DNA from: Perognathus longimembris pacificus
Lineage: Eukaryota > Chordata > Mammalia > Rodentia > Heteromyidae
DNA: 64,000 bases
Direction: 5' to 3'
NCBI RefSeq assembly: GCF_023159225.1
Contig: NC_063174.1
Span: forward strand, 41,656,191-41,720,190
The translations under genes were made by a program, and so were the position numbers. Positions 32,359 through 62,350 of this stretch are shown here, piece after piece. A model generated the notes under the pieces. The model ran no database searches and had not been told where the DNA came from. It saw only the letters and a program-made list of their open reading frames with translations. Numbering within the stretch: the first letter of the stretch is position 1; each line of letters opens with the position of its first letter.

Positions 32359-32927
32359 AAATATTGTGAGTCCGTCTCCCAGTCTATAACTTAGGACTGG
32401 GACACCTGTTGGGTTCCCTTGGATAAGACAATTCACTCGGAATGGTAGGTCGTCGTACACTGCAGGCACACCTCTGACTCCCGTCTGTCCAGAGGGGAGG
32501 ACACGCTCTCTGCTGATTAGAACCTACTCTGACTCTCATTCAGAGCGCCCAGCTGGGACAAGGCGGTAACCCAGTGGGGTGGCTCTGGGAAGAAAAGCCT
32601 CAAAGCCTCCAGCATAGCCTCTCCGGGCGCTGGGACTGCCTAGAAACTTGCTGTTCCCATAGCAACGGGACTCCAGACCGCTTCCAGGCCGCACCGGACC
32701 GGTTGGCCTTGCTCAGCTCCACTGGAAACCGGAAAGGCCACTTCCGATTTCACGTCTCGTAGGCGAGTGGACGCCTCTGATTGGCCCAGACAGAAGGAGG
32801 CGGGCCTACCACATCCCCAAACTGGAGTGTCCCTGGCCAAGCGGAAGTTGACCTCTCCCGCCCCGGAAGTGAAAGCCTGAGGTCTTTTCCAAGTGTGAGT
32901 GCTGAGGCTCCGGCGGCGGTTTTGGAG

Positions 32928-39258
<6,331 letters not shown>

Positions 39259-39612
39259 CCACCAAGCCGCCACGTGCGCTAACCAGAGCCAGCTTAGAAA
39301 GACCCACTCCGGCTGCTGCTACAGTGTGGCAGAACAGTCAACCTACAGAACCTCAGGGCTGCTTCTTGACAAGGCGCACAGCTGGGACTTTTTCTTGCCT
39401 GTCAGGTCTTCACAGAGCAGCAGAGCTTAACTTGTTGATTTGGGGACCGCTTAGTGATGTGGCTGCATCTGTTTCAGGAACGTCAGCTTTCTGGTTCAAT
39501 GGTGTGTTAAGCAGAACACTGACTGCCTTGTTGGGATACAGTTTTTGCTCAGAAATGGCTCCTGCACCTTTTCCTGGGCTGTGCCAATAAAAACTTCTGA
39601 AAGTTTCCATGT
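39259..39612 (+). other. EIF2B2: EIF2B2 3' untranslated region
   Basis: About 350 bases of unique sequence run from the stop codon to just past an AATAAA hexamer. The end is placed by the usual 15-25-base spacing from signal to cleavage and is followed by a T/GT-rich stretch. Exact cleavage is not determinable from sequence alone. Confidence 0.7.
39586..39591 (+). terminator. EIF2B2 polyadenylation signal
   Basis: A canonical AATAAA lies 328 bases after the stop codon, followed by a GT/T-rich downstream element around 39610-39625. Confidence 0.85.
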
Positions 39613-40560
39613 TTGTTTATTTTCTGGAGCATTGACTGAACAGAAACAGAAGCAGCAGGGCTGTAATTGAGAGAAAAGGCAAAAGCAAAGTACAGGTAAA
39701 AGCATTCAGTTTTCTTTTACAATATACTGGAAATGGCCCCAAACAACTTCTTAGTAATCCAGGGCATGGTTTCAAGCCCTCTGGTCATCAGAATCACTTG
39801 GAGACTTAAAAAGTAGATACCATCTCAGATTCATCTCTGGCCAATTGCATCTGGTTGGGCTGATGGTTTTCAGGGGTGATGGCAGGAATCAATTTAATGC
39901 TTCCCAGGAAAGGATCCTCTTATGTCCTGTTAATAGGATTTATGTAAGTTGTTCCAGTGTTTAGGTGGTGATTTGAAACCTATACTTGTAGGATTGGTTG
40001 TACATACTAGAATATTCACTGTAGCAATTATGGTATGGCCTAAGTGTTCAGCAATAGAAGAAAGATTAAGCATGAGGTTTCCATTGTAGAATATTTATAT
40101 AGGCATATATATGATATTTGAGGTTTCAGTAGGGTTGCTTGAGGGCAGTGTCTGGATGGGAAACATTTTGACTGGCTCACCCAGAATTTAATTTGAATTA
40201 GTTATCAAATTTTAAAAACCTGGAGATGACACATTAAACTCAGGTGCCATTCCCAAACAGCAGTAGTTGGCAACAGTTGGTGAACATCAGATCCCATGAG
40301 ATGCAAATCCTGCAGAAATCTTTCACTCCTACATGCCATTTAACTCTTCTATGCCAGCTGCCTGAGCCCTTCATTCACCTTTAAAGGTTTGTAAAGAAGT
40401 CTATGTTATGTTAAAAGCAAGCTAGGGAGAAAAGCACAGATGCAAAACAATATAAATGCAATATAATTCTTATTAATGAAAACAGAATGATATCCATATA
40501 TAGGGAAAATGAAAGAAAAAGACTGGCAAACTGGGGGGGGGGGAACACATCTCATTTAAT
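39613..40560. other. Unique sequence after EIF2B2
   Basis: No gene or clear repeat, apart from a G10 run near 40533. Confidence 0.4.
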
Positions 40561-40587
40561 TTGTTCTTAAATATACTACCTAGTATT

Positions 40588-40589
<2 letters not shown>

Positions 40590-40640
<51 letters not shown>

Positions 40641-40838
40641 CTCAGAGCTTGTCTCTGTCCCTGAGCTTTTTTTGGTCAAGGCTAGTGCTCTACCACTTGT
40701 TACTTCCACTTCTGGTTTTTGGTGGATAATTGGACATCAGAGTCTCATAGACTTTCCTGCCCTGGCTAGCTTCAAATCAGATCTCAGCCTCCTGAGTAGC
40801 TAGGATAACAAGCATGTGCCATTGGCTCCTGGCTGTAT
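40590..40838 (-). mobile_element. B1/Geo composite SINE (antisense) with (TG)n at its 3' end
   Basis: (TG)n at 40591-40638 lies where the SINE's tail would be (CA on the SINE strand). The body is gctttttttggtcaaggcta...cctgagtagctaggataaca. Confidence 0.88.
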
Positions 40839-42240
40839 TTTTTACTAGAAACTTCTCCCAGGTGATACGATCTTTCCATTTGAGGATCTAGTAGTCCAAA
40901 TGAAGCAGATTTCCCCTACCCTGATGATTACTACAAAAGCTGCCCCCCACTTTCCAGTAGTATGGAGTAAAGGGAGCCTGGGAAGCTGCATGTTTAATCC
41001 CTGGGGGAGTTGATCATTGCACTTTGGTAGATGCTGGTTGGGGATAGGTTATGAGGCAAAGCTTGTCTTTCTGAGGGGGAGCCAGAAGAGAATCAGTTAC
41101 TGCCCTGAACCAAAAGCTATGTGACCCAGAAGAGCTGCACTCACTCAGGCCTCAGTCTGTCAATTATTTCTTAAAGCATCTAAGGCCCCAGGCTTTCTCA
41201 GTGAAGTGGCTTATGGCTGCCAATTACAAGCCATTGTCTCCTCTGAAGGCACCAATTCTAACAGCAATTCACTTGGGTACAATTGTGTGGTTTGGAGGAA
41301 GAACAGGAATCAAGGACTTTAAATCTGTTTCTGGCTCCAAAGATGTTTCCTGATACTGGCCCTTTGTGCATCTTAGTGTCTAAAATTAGAATCAGCACCC
41401 TTCCCAGACAGAGATGGATGAGGGCAGAGGGTAGGAGCTGTCTCCTTGGGCCAACTCTTCAGTGCCTAGGACAGAACTGCAGGAATGCACTTTCTTTTGA
41501 CTATGACCTCAAGTAAACCCCATCCAGCCTCCTCTCCCAAGCCTCTCCCTTTCCTGCTTGAGGGGCAAATGTTGGGGGGAAGCTCAGCTGACCCAGTGTG
41601 AAAGGAGTTCCTGAATTCACTCTCTACCACCTTATTTGTGCCCACCTCCCACTCCTGCCTTACAGACTCAGGAAAAAAAAAACAACACAAAAACTTGCAG
41701 CTTGAAGAGAATGAACAGAAATAAGATTTCATGAACGTGAAACTCTTTTTGTGTGTGCCAAATAAGCCAACTTAGATAACAATGCACTTTTTCCCACGGT
41801 TTCTATCTTCCAAGTTGGGTGGAGGGCAGGAAAGGCACAGTACTTGGAACTTGGATAAGGAACATAAATTCTTAATTTAGCCTTTGAAAAATACTCCACC
41901 AAGAAAAACTTAAGTGTAAAGTGATACCTTAAAGAAATAAATGCTGGTTACCCATAACAGTGTAAGTTTCATAGATGCACTTCAAAAAACCATTTTTCAC
42001 AGCAATCTTTGGATTAATGAAGGCCGCCTGTCACTGAACTATGTGGCTGTATTAAAACTATGTATTTAGAACTATGTACATCTGAACTGCCTCCCCGCAA
42101 AAGGCACCAGATAGATGTCATGGTCACGAAGATCCTATGCTGTCCTGCCTGTCCTTGGAAAAATTCCCTTTGTAGACATGTCCCTTGTTGACCAAAACTA
42201 ATTTGAAATGGGGTTTGGGATCTGGCCTACTTTCTTTCAA
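40839..42240. other. Unique intergenic sequence between the two genes
   Basis: No repeat family or coding exon recognised. It lies between the 3' ends of EIF2B2 and MLH3. Confidence 0.4.
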
Positions 42241-42249
42241 ATGATAATA

Positions 42250-42335
42250 ATTATTATGTAGTGCTAGAGTTGAACCCAGGGCTTGTGCATGATAGACAAG
42301 CACTCTGCCATTGAGTCGTAGCCCTAGCCACTAAA
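42250..42335 (-). mobile_element. ID-like SINE monomer (antisense)
   Basis: Reads agttgaacccagggcttgtg then acaagcactctgccattgag. Confidence 0.75.
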
Positions 42336-42514
42336 TCATTCTTTCATTCACCGAACAGGATATTGTGCAATGGCTAAACAATCATTTAATAAGGGTTCCA
42401 CGCTGAGTTCTCAGTCTCTAGCTCACTCACACAATGGAGGGCGCTGCACTTGGCACAGTTGATTGTTAGATGTTTCTAGTAAACACTGCTGAGAAGGATC
42501 CTTTCTGTTTGTTT

Positions 42515-42580
42515 TCCTTTAGTTCTGGGCTTTGAGCTTCCTAGGCAGGTGCTCTACTGCTGAGCCATGCCTCCAGCTCA
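42515..42580 (-). mobile_element. ID-like SINE fragment (antisense)
   Basis: Reads taggcaggtgctctactgct then gagccatgcctccagc. Confidence 0.65.
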
Positions 42581-44140
42581 GCATTTTAAAAGGCATATTA
42601 TATTTAGAATTAAGACTTGTTAACAGAATACTACACAGTGGCGGACAAACAAAAGATGGCTAAAAGTTTGTGATTTTTATGCAAAATTCTGCAGTTAAAA
42701 GCGGTTGAATAAGCTACTGCCTTTCGTTGTTGTGTTTTTAAAGCATCGCTTCTTTTTGAGGTAAACAAGAGCAAGTTGTAAGGCTAAAGTCAGGGCAGGC
42801 TGCTAAGCCTCTTGCCAGACTGCTATTGGTGTCATGCCAGCTCATCGGCTCGATGGATTCCAACAGTGTCTTTTTTACCTTTAAGACACTGAGATTCCCA
42901 CAGCTTTGATTAGGCTGCCTGAACTTCAGCAGAGATGTTTGCATGAGATCCAGTCCACCAGCCAATGGCATGGGGGGAACATGACCCAAGGCTTGAAAAG
43001 CAGCCAGTCATATGATAACCTCTTTTTTCTTTAGACCCACCACCATTTTTTCTAATACTAACCCTTTTCTGTCACACATACTATTTTGCCAATCACAGCA
43101 CATCCAGCCTTAACTTCCGAGACAATACATTTAGAAGGGACTTACTACCTGTTTATTAAATCAATGAATCACTAGAGTAGAAGAAAGAAGGAAAAATTAT
43201 AGTTTAGTTTCTCAGACTTCCTTCTTTGGCTGCAACTTTTTCATTGTCTCACTGTTGAAGAACGAATGTTGGTTGAGAAAGGGTGAGCATAGAAATTACA
43301 GTGGCAAAGTTTTCTCTCTGCGCCTGCTTTTGCTAGTTTTTGGTTGATTTTTTTCCCCTTCTGAGTATTGCAGGCCTTGAATCAAGATCTTTCTACATCA
43401 GCCTTCTGAATGCTAAGTTTACACACATGCACCACCACACCCAGCTATAAGCCTGGTTTTATGCCAGAAACTGCACCTCATCCATTCAGAAGCACTATGC
43501 TGGGTGGGCTGCACCTTGTATTTTACCAGCTGGATGTAGGGTTCACTGGTAACCATTGAGCTGCATCTGCTCTCAATTATGTGCCACTTTTCCTCCCTTG
43601 ACCTTGAACTTTGAGCATATGCACCTCTTGCTCCCTAGAGCCTCTCTCTCCTTTGCTGAGCTTCAGGGTCCCATCTCACTTGTGAGCTTTCAGCTTTTCT
43701 GATATGACCTTCTGCTATCCACTTTTAACTGTCCCAGTAGGACTGTTAGCTCTTCCTATCTCACCAAAGTTAGTGGGGCTCAGTGACCGACCCCTGCACC
43801 TGGAGGAAGTTACCGTATTCTACCCTTGGTTTTCTTCCCCTCTCCTTAACAGAAGCTTAACCTCTTAAATGTACAGACAGCCATATGCACGTTGGTTGCT
43901 TACATTCTGATGCATGTTCCTGAAAATGGCTCATCTCCAATTTTACTCTCAAGATATGAGAGCCTCTACCAACCAGAATATAACAAAGTTGAACCCTTAG
44001 GTTTTAAAATGAATGAATTACAAATTTAAAAAACATTACCTGGTTCAGCATGGGGCAATAATGGGGGGAGAATGTGCAATCTGAAGCCACAAAGACCAGG
44101 GCGTGAATTTTGGCTTAGTTTTCTAAGCTCTCTTAGTTGA
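42581..44140. other. Intergenic sequence, mostly unique
   Basis: A B1-like antisense fragment lies at 43370-43448 (tacatcagccttctgaatgc...gcaccaccacacccagc). Nothing else recognised. Confidence 0.4.
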
Positions 44141-44156
44141 AAAAAAAAAAAAAAAG

Positions 44157-44352
44157 GGGCTGGGAATATGGCCTAGTGGCAAGAGTGCTTGCCTCGTATA
44201 CATGAAGCCCTAGGTTCGATTCCCAAGCACCACATATATAGAAAACGGCCAGAAGTGGCGCTGTGGCTCAAATGGCAGAGTACTAGCCTTGAGCAAAAAG
44301 AGGCCAGGGGCAGTGCTCAGGCCCTGAGTCCAAGGCCCAGAACTGGCAAAAA
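44157..44352 (+). mobile_element. IDL-Geo SINE (sense)
   Basis: Full dimer between two A-runs. The left A15 run at 44140-44155 suggests insertion into an existing A-rich tail. Confidence 0.92.
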
Positions 44353-44489
44353 AAAAAAAAAAAAAGCCAGAAATGGAGCTAAGGCTCAAGTGTAGAATTC
44401 AAGAAATGCACACAGGGCTGAGAGTGTGTATCAGTGATGAGCACATGCTTAGCATGCATGTAGTGTACACAAAGCAGTGAGTACACAGG

Positions 44490-44655
44490 TTCTAGTAAAT
44501 GCTATTGTTTTGAAGCCGGAAAACTTGGAACAGTATTCAACTTTACCATTTACCAGCTGTGTGCTTCTTAGACAAGTCACTTCATATGTTTCAACCTTAG
44601 CTTCCTGCTTTGTAACAAATAATGAGAATGCCACCTTACTGCATGAGTTCTCAAA
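44490..44655 (+). repeat. MIR SINE fragment
   Basis: Reads accatttaccagctgtgtgc...gacaagtcacttcatatg...cctgctttgtaacaaataat. Confidence 0.8.
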
Positions 44656-44667
44656 AAATTCAAACTT

Positions 44668-44905
44668 GAGCTGGGTGCCAGTGGCTCATGTCTGTAATCT
44701 CAGCCACCTACAATCCAGAGATCTGAGAATCACAGTTTGAAACCAGCCCAAGCAGGAAAGTCTGAGACTCATCTCCAATTAAACATACTCTCTCCCGCTG
44801 GAATGGAGCTCTGGCTCAAGTGGTGGAGTGCTAGTCCCGAGCACAAAAGCTCAGGGACAGTGCCCAGGCCCTCAGTTCAAGCACTAGAATTGGCACCAAA
44901 AGAAG
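44668..44905 (+). mobile_element. B1/Geo composite SINE (sense)
   Basis: Reads ctgggtgccagtggctcatg then gagctctggctcaagtggtg. Confidence 0.9.
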
Positions 44906-45680
44906 TAAAACAGAAGAAATTAAAATGGAATAAAAGCATGTGAAGTTACTTCAAGGTACCTACCATACAGGTGTCAAAAATTACTATTACAAACTAGGAA
45001 AAATAAACATATCTTTGTTCTTTTGGTGCTAGCATTGGAACAAATTAAAACCCTAGCAGACAATAAAAGTAATCTATTAGATATTTTTGGCTAATAGGCT
45101 GTTTTTATGCTAATGCATGCTACTGAGTTTATAAATTATTAAAATAGGATAATTATCTCTTCTGTTGCTAGTTTGGCTAGCCAGGAAGACATAATTCATG
45201 GAGAACTGTTTCTAATCCTCTGCTACTTTCAGTAAAATAGCAGTTGGGTTATAAAAGAGGAATACTTAGGAAATTCCATCCCATCATTCTAAGAAGAGGT
45301 ATTGTAACAACTCCACAAATTGGTCTGACCTAAAAGGATTTTTCACATTCCGCAGAAGGCTGGCTCGCGCTGCTCCAGGGGTGTGCAGTGTTCGGAGGCT
45401 TCGTGCTGGGGGGCCTTGCAGATCTCCTCGCAACCCTCTCTGTTCTAAGGTCATGGCTGCATGCTTTGGAACCTTCGTTAGCACGGATTTGCTAGGAGGA
45501 AGGCCATTTTTAGACAGTAGTGCCTATTCTTCAGGGTTCTGATTGCATAACTACAAGATTCCCCTGAAACGGGAATTCACCCACACCCCACACCCCCCAC
45601 CTGCCCTGAGGCCCGTGCTCATGAAGGCAGCGCTTTCATTCCGAAGATTCACTCAAAGGCAGCTGGCAAGCAGACTTTCT
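44906..45680. other. Unique sequence with a CpG-rich patch
   Basis: The patch at 45350-45480 is GC-rich in AT-rich surroundings. It could be part of the MLH3 3' untranslated region, but no evidence fixes this. Confidence 0.35.
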
Positions 45681-45690
45681 CCCATGACCA

Positions 45691-45880
45691 TTTATTGATT
45701 GATTTATTGCTAGTCTGGGTCTTGAACTCAGGGCCTGAGCACTGTCCCTGGCTTCTTTCTGCTCAAGGCTGGCACTCTACCACTTGAGCCATAGCGCTTC
45801 TAAATATGTGGTGCTGAGGAATCGAACCCAGATCCTCATGCATGCTAGGCAAGCACTCTACCACTAAACCACATTCCCAG
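45691..45880 (-). mobile_element. IDL-Geo SINE (antisense), 10-base target duplication
   Basis: Duplication cccatgacca is at 45681-45690 and 45881-45890. The A tail is replaced by tttattgattgatttattg. Confidence 0.9.
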
Positions 45881-46069
45881 CCCATGACCATGTATTTAAA
45901 AGTGAAGACAACTGTTTCACTGGCAGCAAATGGTCAATTTGAGCAGTCTGGTCAAGAAATACTGCAGTGGCAATTCTCATAGCAACTTCCTACCAACTGT
46001 GTAGCATTAATGGGCTCAGTTGCAGTAAATTACTACCAACTGGGTTTTTTTTCCTTCTTTTTTAGATTA

Positions 46070-46235
46070 TTATTTTTTTTTGCTAGTACCAGAGTTTGAA
46101 CTACAGGGGCTTTGAGCTTCACTGGCACTGTATCTCTTGAGCCTTGCCTCCAGTGGGTAGTCTCATGGACTTCCCTGCCCCAGCTGGCTTCGAAGAAAGA
46201 CCCTCCTAAGATTACAGATGTGATCCACCTGTGCT
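46070..46235 (-). mobile_element. Degenerate antisense SINE
   Basis: Reads ttgctagtaccagagtttga...ctcatggacttccctgcccc...agattacagatgtgatccac. Confidence 0.6.
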
Positions 46236-46492
46236 CTCACCCCTTTTATAACTAAGTCTTAACTCCAAATCATCTGAAAAGGCCAGGGAAATAGATTAAA
46301 AAGTGGCATAATAAGCATTTACAGAAAGATCAGGTTTGGTCTCAAGTAAAATTATAAGGCCATTACACAGGCATAATGTAATAAAACCAAGATACAACTG
46401 GAAAGGGACCAAAAGAGCCTTTGTCTCCTGGGGGAGGGGGGACAGTATGGAACATACCTGGTTAGGCCGAAATGATGTATGCTGGATTTTAT

Positions 46493-46560
46493 AATTGTTT
46501 TTACATAAAGAAGCACTTTATAAACACAATTGTTTTTACATAAAGAAGCACTTTATAAAG
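46493..46560 (+). repeat. 35-base tandem duplication
   Basis: A 35-base unit (46493-46527) is repeated from 46528 without mismatch for 32 bases. Confidence 0.97.
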
Positions 46561-46755
46561 TAAAAAGAAATTTTGTGGGTTTTTTTAAACAAAAAAGTTT
46601 GTAGGTTTTTTATTTTATCATTTTACTGGTTTAGGATATGAACATTAATCTCTGTATTTATAAAGCTATAAAACTAACAACAACAAAAAGAACAGAACTT
46701 CAAATTTCTCTGTTCTATCTTTGTTCATGTTTCTCTTTATCAAAAGTTTATTTAT

Positions 46756-46949
46756 AGGGCTGGGAACATGGCCTACTAGTAGAATGCTTGCCTAGCATGT
46801 ATGAAGCCCTGGGTTCGATTCCTCAGTACCACATATTTAGAAAAAGCTGGAAATGGCGCTGTGGCTCAAGTGGTAGAGTGCTAGCCTTGAGCAGAAAGAA
46901 GTCAGGGACAGTGCTCAGGCCCTGAGTTCAAGCCCCAGGACTGACAAAA
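46756..46949 (+). mobile_element. IDL-Geo SINE (sense), 14-base target duplication
   Basis: Duplication aaaagtttatttat is at 46742-46755 and 46950-46963. Confidence 0.95.
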
Positions 46950-47543
46950 AAAAGTTTATTTATTTACTCTATTTTTTTCTCCTGAGTGCTGAGATTACAG
47001 ATATATCTTACCACACCTGGCTATCAAGTTTTTAATCCAAAAATAATTTAAAGTTTTAAAGTCCTGTTGAAAGATATCAAGGGGTGTTTTTATGGAGAAA
47101 AGACTGGCTGTAAGCCTGCAAATGGAAATGTAAAGTAGTGGGGGAACTGAAGACTGAGGGAAGGAAGGACAAATGGTAAATGTGGGGGTCAAGGAGGAAA
47201 GACTCTGCTTTGGGGCAAAATGAGTGTACTACAATAAGGCAAATTGGGCTGCTGGAAAAACCACAAGAACAGACACCACACCCCTGAAACCTAAGCCAAT
47301 CTACTAAGCAATCATTAAGTTTTATCCCTAAATAAGTTCAGAAGGTAGGTATTCTACGCAGCATCCCGTGTCTGTGGGTGCAAAGGGATGGATGGGGAAT
47401 CCGCTGGCCTGGCGGCTCAGGTGAAGGATCACCTGCTGCAGGACTGACATGGTGACCCCGCCTGGTGGGTGGGGCTGACTCCATCAAGGCTGGGCTGCTG
47501 CCAGCAGCTCAAGCTTCAGGTCTTCAGATTCGCTAGCCCATTC

Positions 47544-59753
<12,210 letters not shown>

Positions 59754-60689
59754 CTACAAAACCATCAAAGATTACTGGAGTTTCAAATTCTCAGAACAAG
59801 ATTAAAATAATCATGCTGTATGGAGGAAGAAAGAAGCTTAATTTAATCTATTTAACAACATAGGCATACGAGGAAATACTGGGTAGAAATAAAATTATAC
59901 CTTTAGGTTACTAAAAAAAATTAAAATTATGGGGAAAACAGTACTAAATTTATCAGACAACAAAATTCTAGTTCATCAGTACTTATAAGACTTATAAAAA
60001 TGACTAAAGTCTTACATTCCTAATGTTCAAATACTTATTCTGCTTTAATTCAACTTAAATACAATGAAGAATTATCAGGCAACAAAATACAATCAGCAGG
60101 CCTTGGTTTGTAAGTGCCTCTGAAACTCATGAAGGTTGTTACTTCTTGTACACTTTACATTAGAGGTCAGGAAATGTTTTCCATGAAGGACAGAGAAAAA
60201 ATGTTCTAGGCTTTTAGAGCCAAATGGTTTCTGTAATGACTACTTGACTATTCATTTTGAGCCAAAGCAGCCACTGACAATTATAACTATACAGCAGTAT
60301 TTCAATAAAACTTTATTTATGGCACTAAAATAAGAATTTCATATAATTTTACTGTGTCAAAATTATTTTTCTCCCCTAACCATTTAAGGATATAAAGCAT
60401 TTTTACCTTTCTGGCTGTAGAGAAACAGGCAGTGAGTGGGTCTGCCTAAGGCTACATGCAATTTGAACTATGCTGGACATGGGCTTCCCAAGCTTTCCTG
60501 GCAAATGAATCACTAAGCACTTAACTCAAATGCAGACTCTGGAGTAAGAGGTTAGTAGTGGGACTCGAGCTTCTGAACCTCTAAGGAACTCCCAGGTAAT
60601 TCTGTCTACAGACCTCAAATACAAGTGAGGAAACAGAATGTCTCTGCAAGGGAAATCTCCTCATGGACAGGATGATTCTCAGAGACAAC

Positions 60690-60690
<1 letters not shown>
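59754..60690. other. MLH3 intron 6 sequence, mostly unique
   Basis: No further MLH3 exon recognised. AT-rich. Confidence 0.5.

Positions 60691-60726
<36 letters not shown>
60691..60726 (+). repeat. (CA)n microsatellite
   Basis: About 17 ca units. Confidence 0.96.
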
Positions 60727-60728
<2 letters not shown>

Positions 60729-60970
60729 ATTTGTTGTTTGTTTGTGCCAGTCCTGGGGCTTGAACTCAGGGCCCTAGTGCTGTCCCTGTTTTTGTGCTCA
60801 AAGCTAGTACTCTACCACTTTAACCACAGCTCACTTCAGGATTTTTAGGTGTTTAATTGGAGATAAGAGTCTCATGGAATTTCCTACCCAGGCTGGCTTC
60901 AAATCACCATCCTCAGATCTCAGTTCCCTAAGCAGCTAGAATAACAGGTATGAGCCACTGGTGCCCAGCT
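60727..60970 (-). mobile_element. B1/Geo composite SINE (antisense)
   Basis: Reads tgccagtcctggggcttgaa...gtttaattggagataagag...tgagccactggtgccc. Confidence 0.92.
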
Positions 60971-61650
60971 TAGCATATAATTTTATTACTTTTGGCCAAC
61001 AGGTTAAAATTTATTGCTGATTACAATGAAGTGAAATCTTTTGAATGTGACCAAAATAGGCAATACCTATTTTTCCTATTTCTACTGAAAAATTAAGTTT
61101 TTTTCCTCATGACACTATTGAATTTATGACATGAGAGCCTAAGACTTAAAAAAAGAAATAAACTTTCTGACAGCATGTTTAATCATAGCAACATCCTCAA
61201 GTAGGTTGACTATTAAATTCCTTTGAGGATAGGAAGAGTTACAGCTAACTGTAATAAACACTAAACATTCTGTATTGTGAAAAACAATGGAATAAACCAC
61301 AAATTTAGTGTGAACTACCAAAGGGTAGAGAATCTGGGAAATAAAGTCTGTTCCTGACTGGAGGAATGTTGCTCATCTTTTCACTTTCTACATAGTGTTC
61401 TTAACATTTTCTTTGGAGTTTGGGGATGGGTCTAAAACTCTAATTTCAGAAATACTCTTGCACTCTGGCTTTTTGTTTTCTTTTCAGAAAAGAATACTAA
61501 GAATACACTTCAAGGGCATCTAATTAATCCAGTAATAGTATGAAATCTCAGGAGAAACTTAAGAATGCTTTTGCTTCTTCAAACAGCTACACATTTTGTT
61601 GCACTCATCCTGAGTACCACTAGTAGAGATTTTGGGATCTCAAAAGCAAT
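60971..61650. other. Unassigned MLH3 intron sequence
   Basis: AT-rich, no exon or repeat recognised. Confidence 0.4.
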
Positions 61651-61652
61651 GA

Positions 61653-61880
61653 AAAGCTGGGCGCTGGTGGCTCATGTTTGTAATCCTAGCTATTCAGGAC
61701 CTAAGATCTGAGGACAGTGGTTCAAAGCCAGGCAGAAAAGTCCTGAGACTCTTTTATCTCTAACTAATCACAAGCAAACCAGAAGTGGTGCTGTAGCTCA
61801 AGTGGTAGAGTGCTAGCTGAGCAAAAGAGTGCAGGGAACAATGCCCCAGCCCTGAGTTCAAGCCTCATGATCAAGAACAA
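61653..61880 (+). mobile_element. B1/Geo composite SINE (sense)
   Basis: Reads gctgggcgctggtggctcat then gtggtgctgtagctcaagtg. Confidence 0.92.
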
Positions 61881-61897
61881 CAAAAAGCAACAAAAAA

Positions 61898-61962
61898 GAC
61901 TGGGGTTATGGCTCAGGTACTTGCTTACTAAGCATGAAACGCTCCCAGTACTGGGAAAACAA
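61898..61962 (+). mobile_element. ID-like SINE fragment
   Basis: Reads ggggttatggctcaggtac then actaagcatgaaacgctccc. Confidence 0.55.
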
Positions 61963-62147
61963 AAGGCACAAAGAATTCCGACTGATCAAAACTTCCCCTT
62001 CAAGACCTCATTTTCCTAGAAATAATAAAACAATATGAATTCCACATTCAGATGATTCTGACAGTTTTCAATTAATTTACCTTTGATCTGCAATATTACT
62101 AAACAAGGTAGAGAGAATGTTTCCAAATACAAAGAGAATGACCTACT

Positions 62148-62350
62148 TTTTTTTTTTCCCCAGTCCTGGGGCTTGAACTCAAAGCCTGAGCACTGTCCCT
62201 AGCTTCTTTTTGCTCAAGGCTAGCACTCTACCACTTGAGCCACAGCGCCACTTCTGGCTTTTCTGTATATGTGGCACTGAGGAATCGAACCCAGGGCGTC
62301 CGTCATGCATGTTAGGCAAGTACTCTACCACTAATGTACATTCCCAGCCC
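62148..62350 (-). mobile_element. IDL-Geo SINE (antisense)
   Basis: Full dimer with diverged flanking repeats (gaatgacctactttt / gaatggcttattttt). Confidence 0.92.

Noticed and set aside
62090..62110. Possible extra MLH3 exon ending in a gtaaat donor near 62080
   Set aside because: The reading frame does not match MLH3 and no credible acceptor precedes it.
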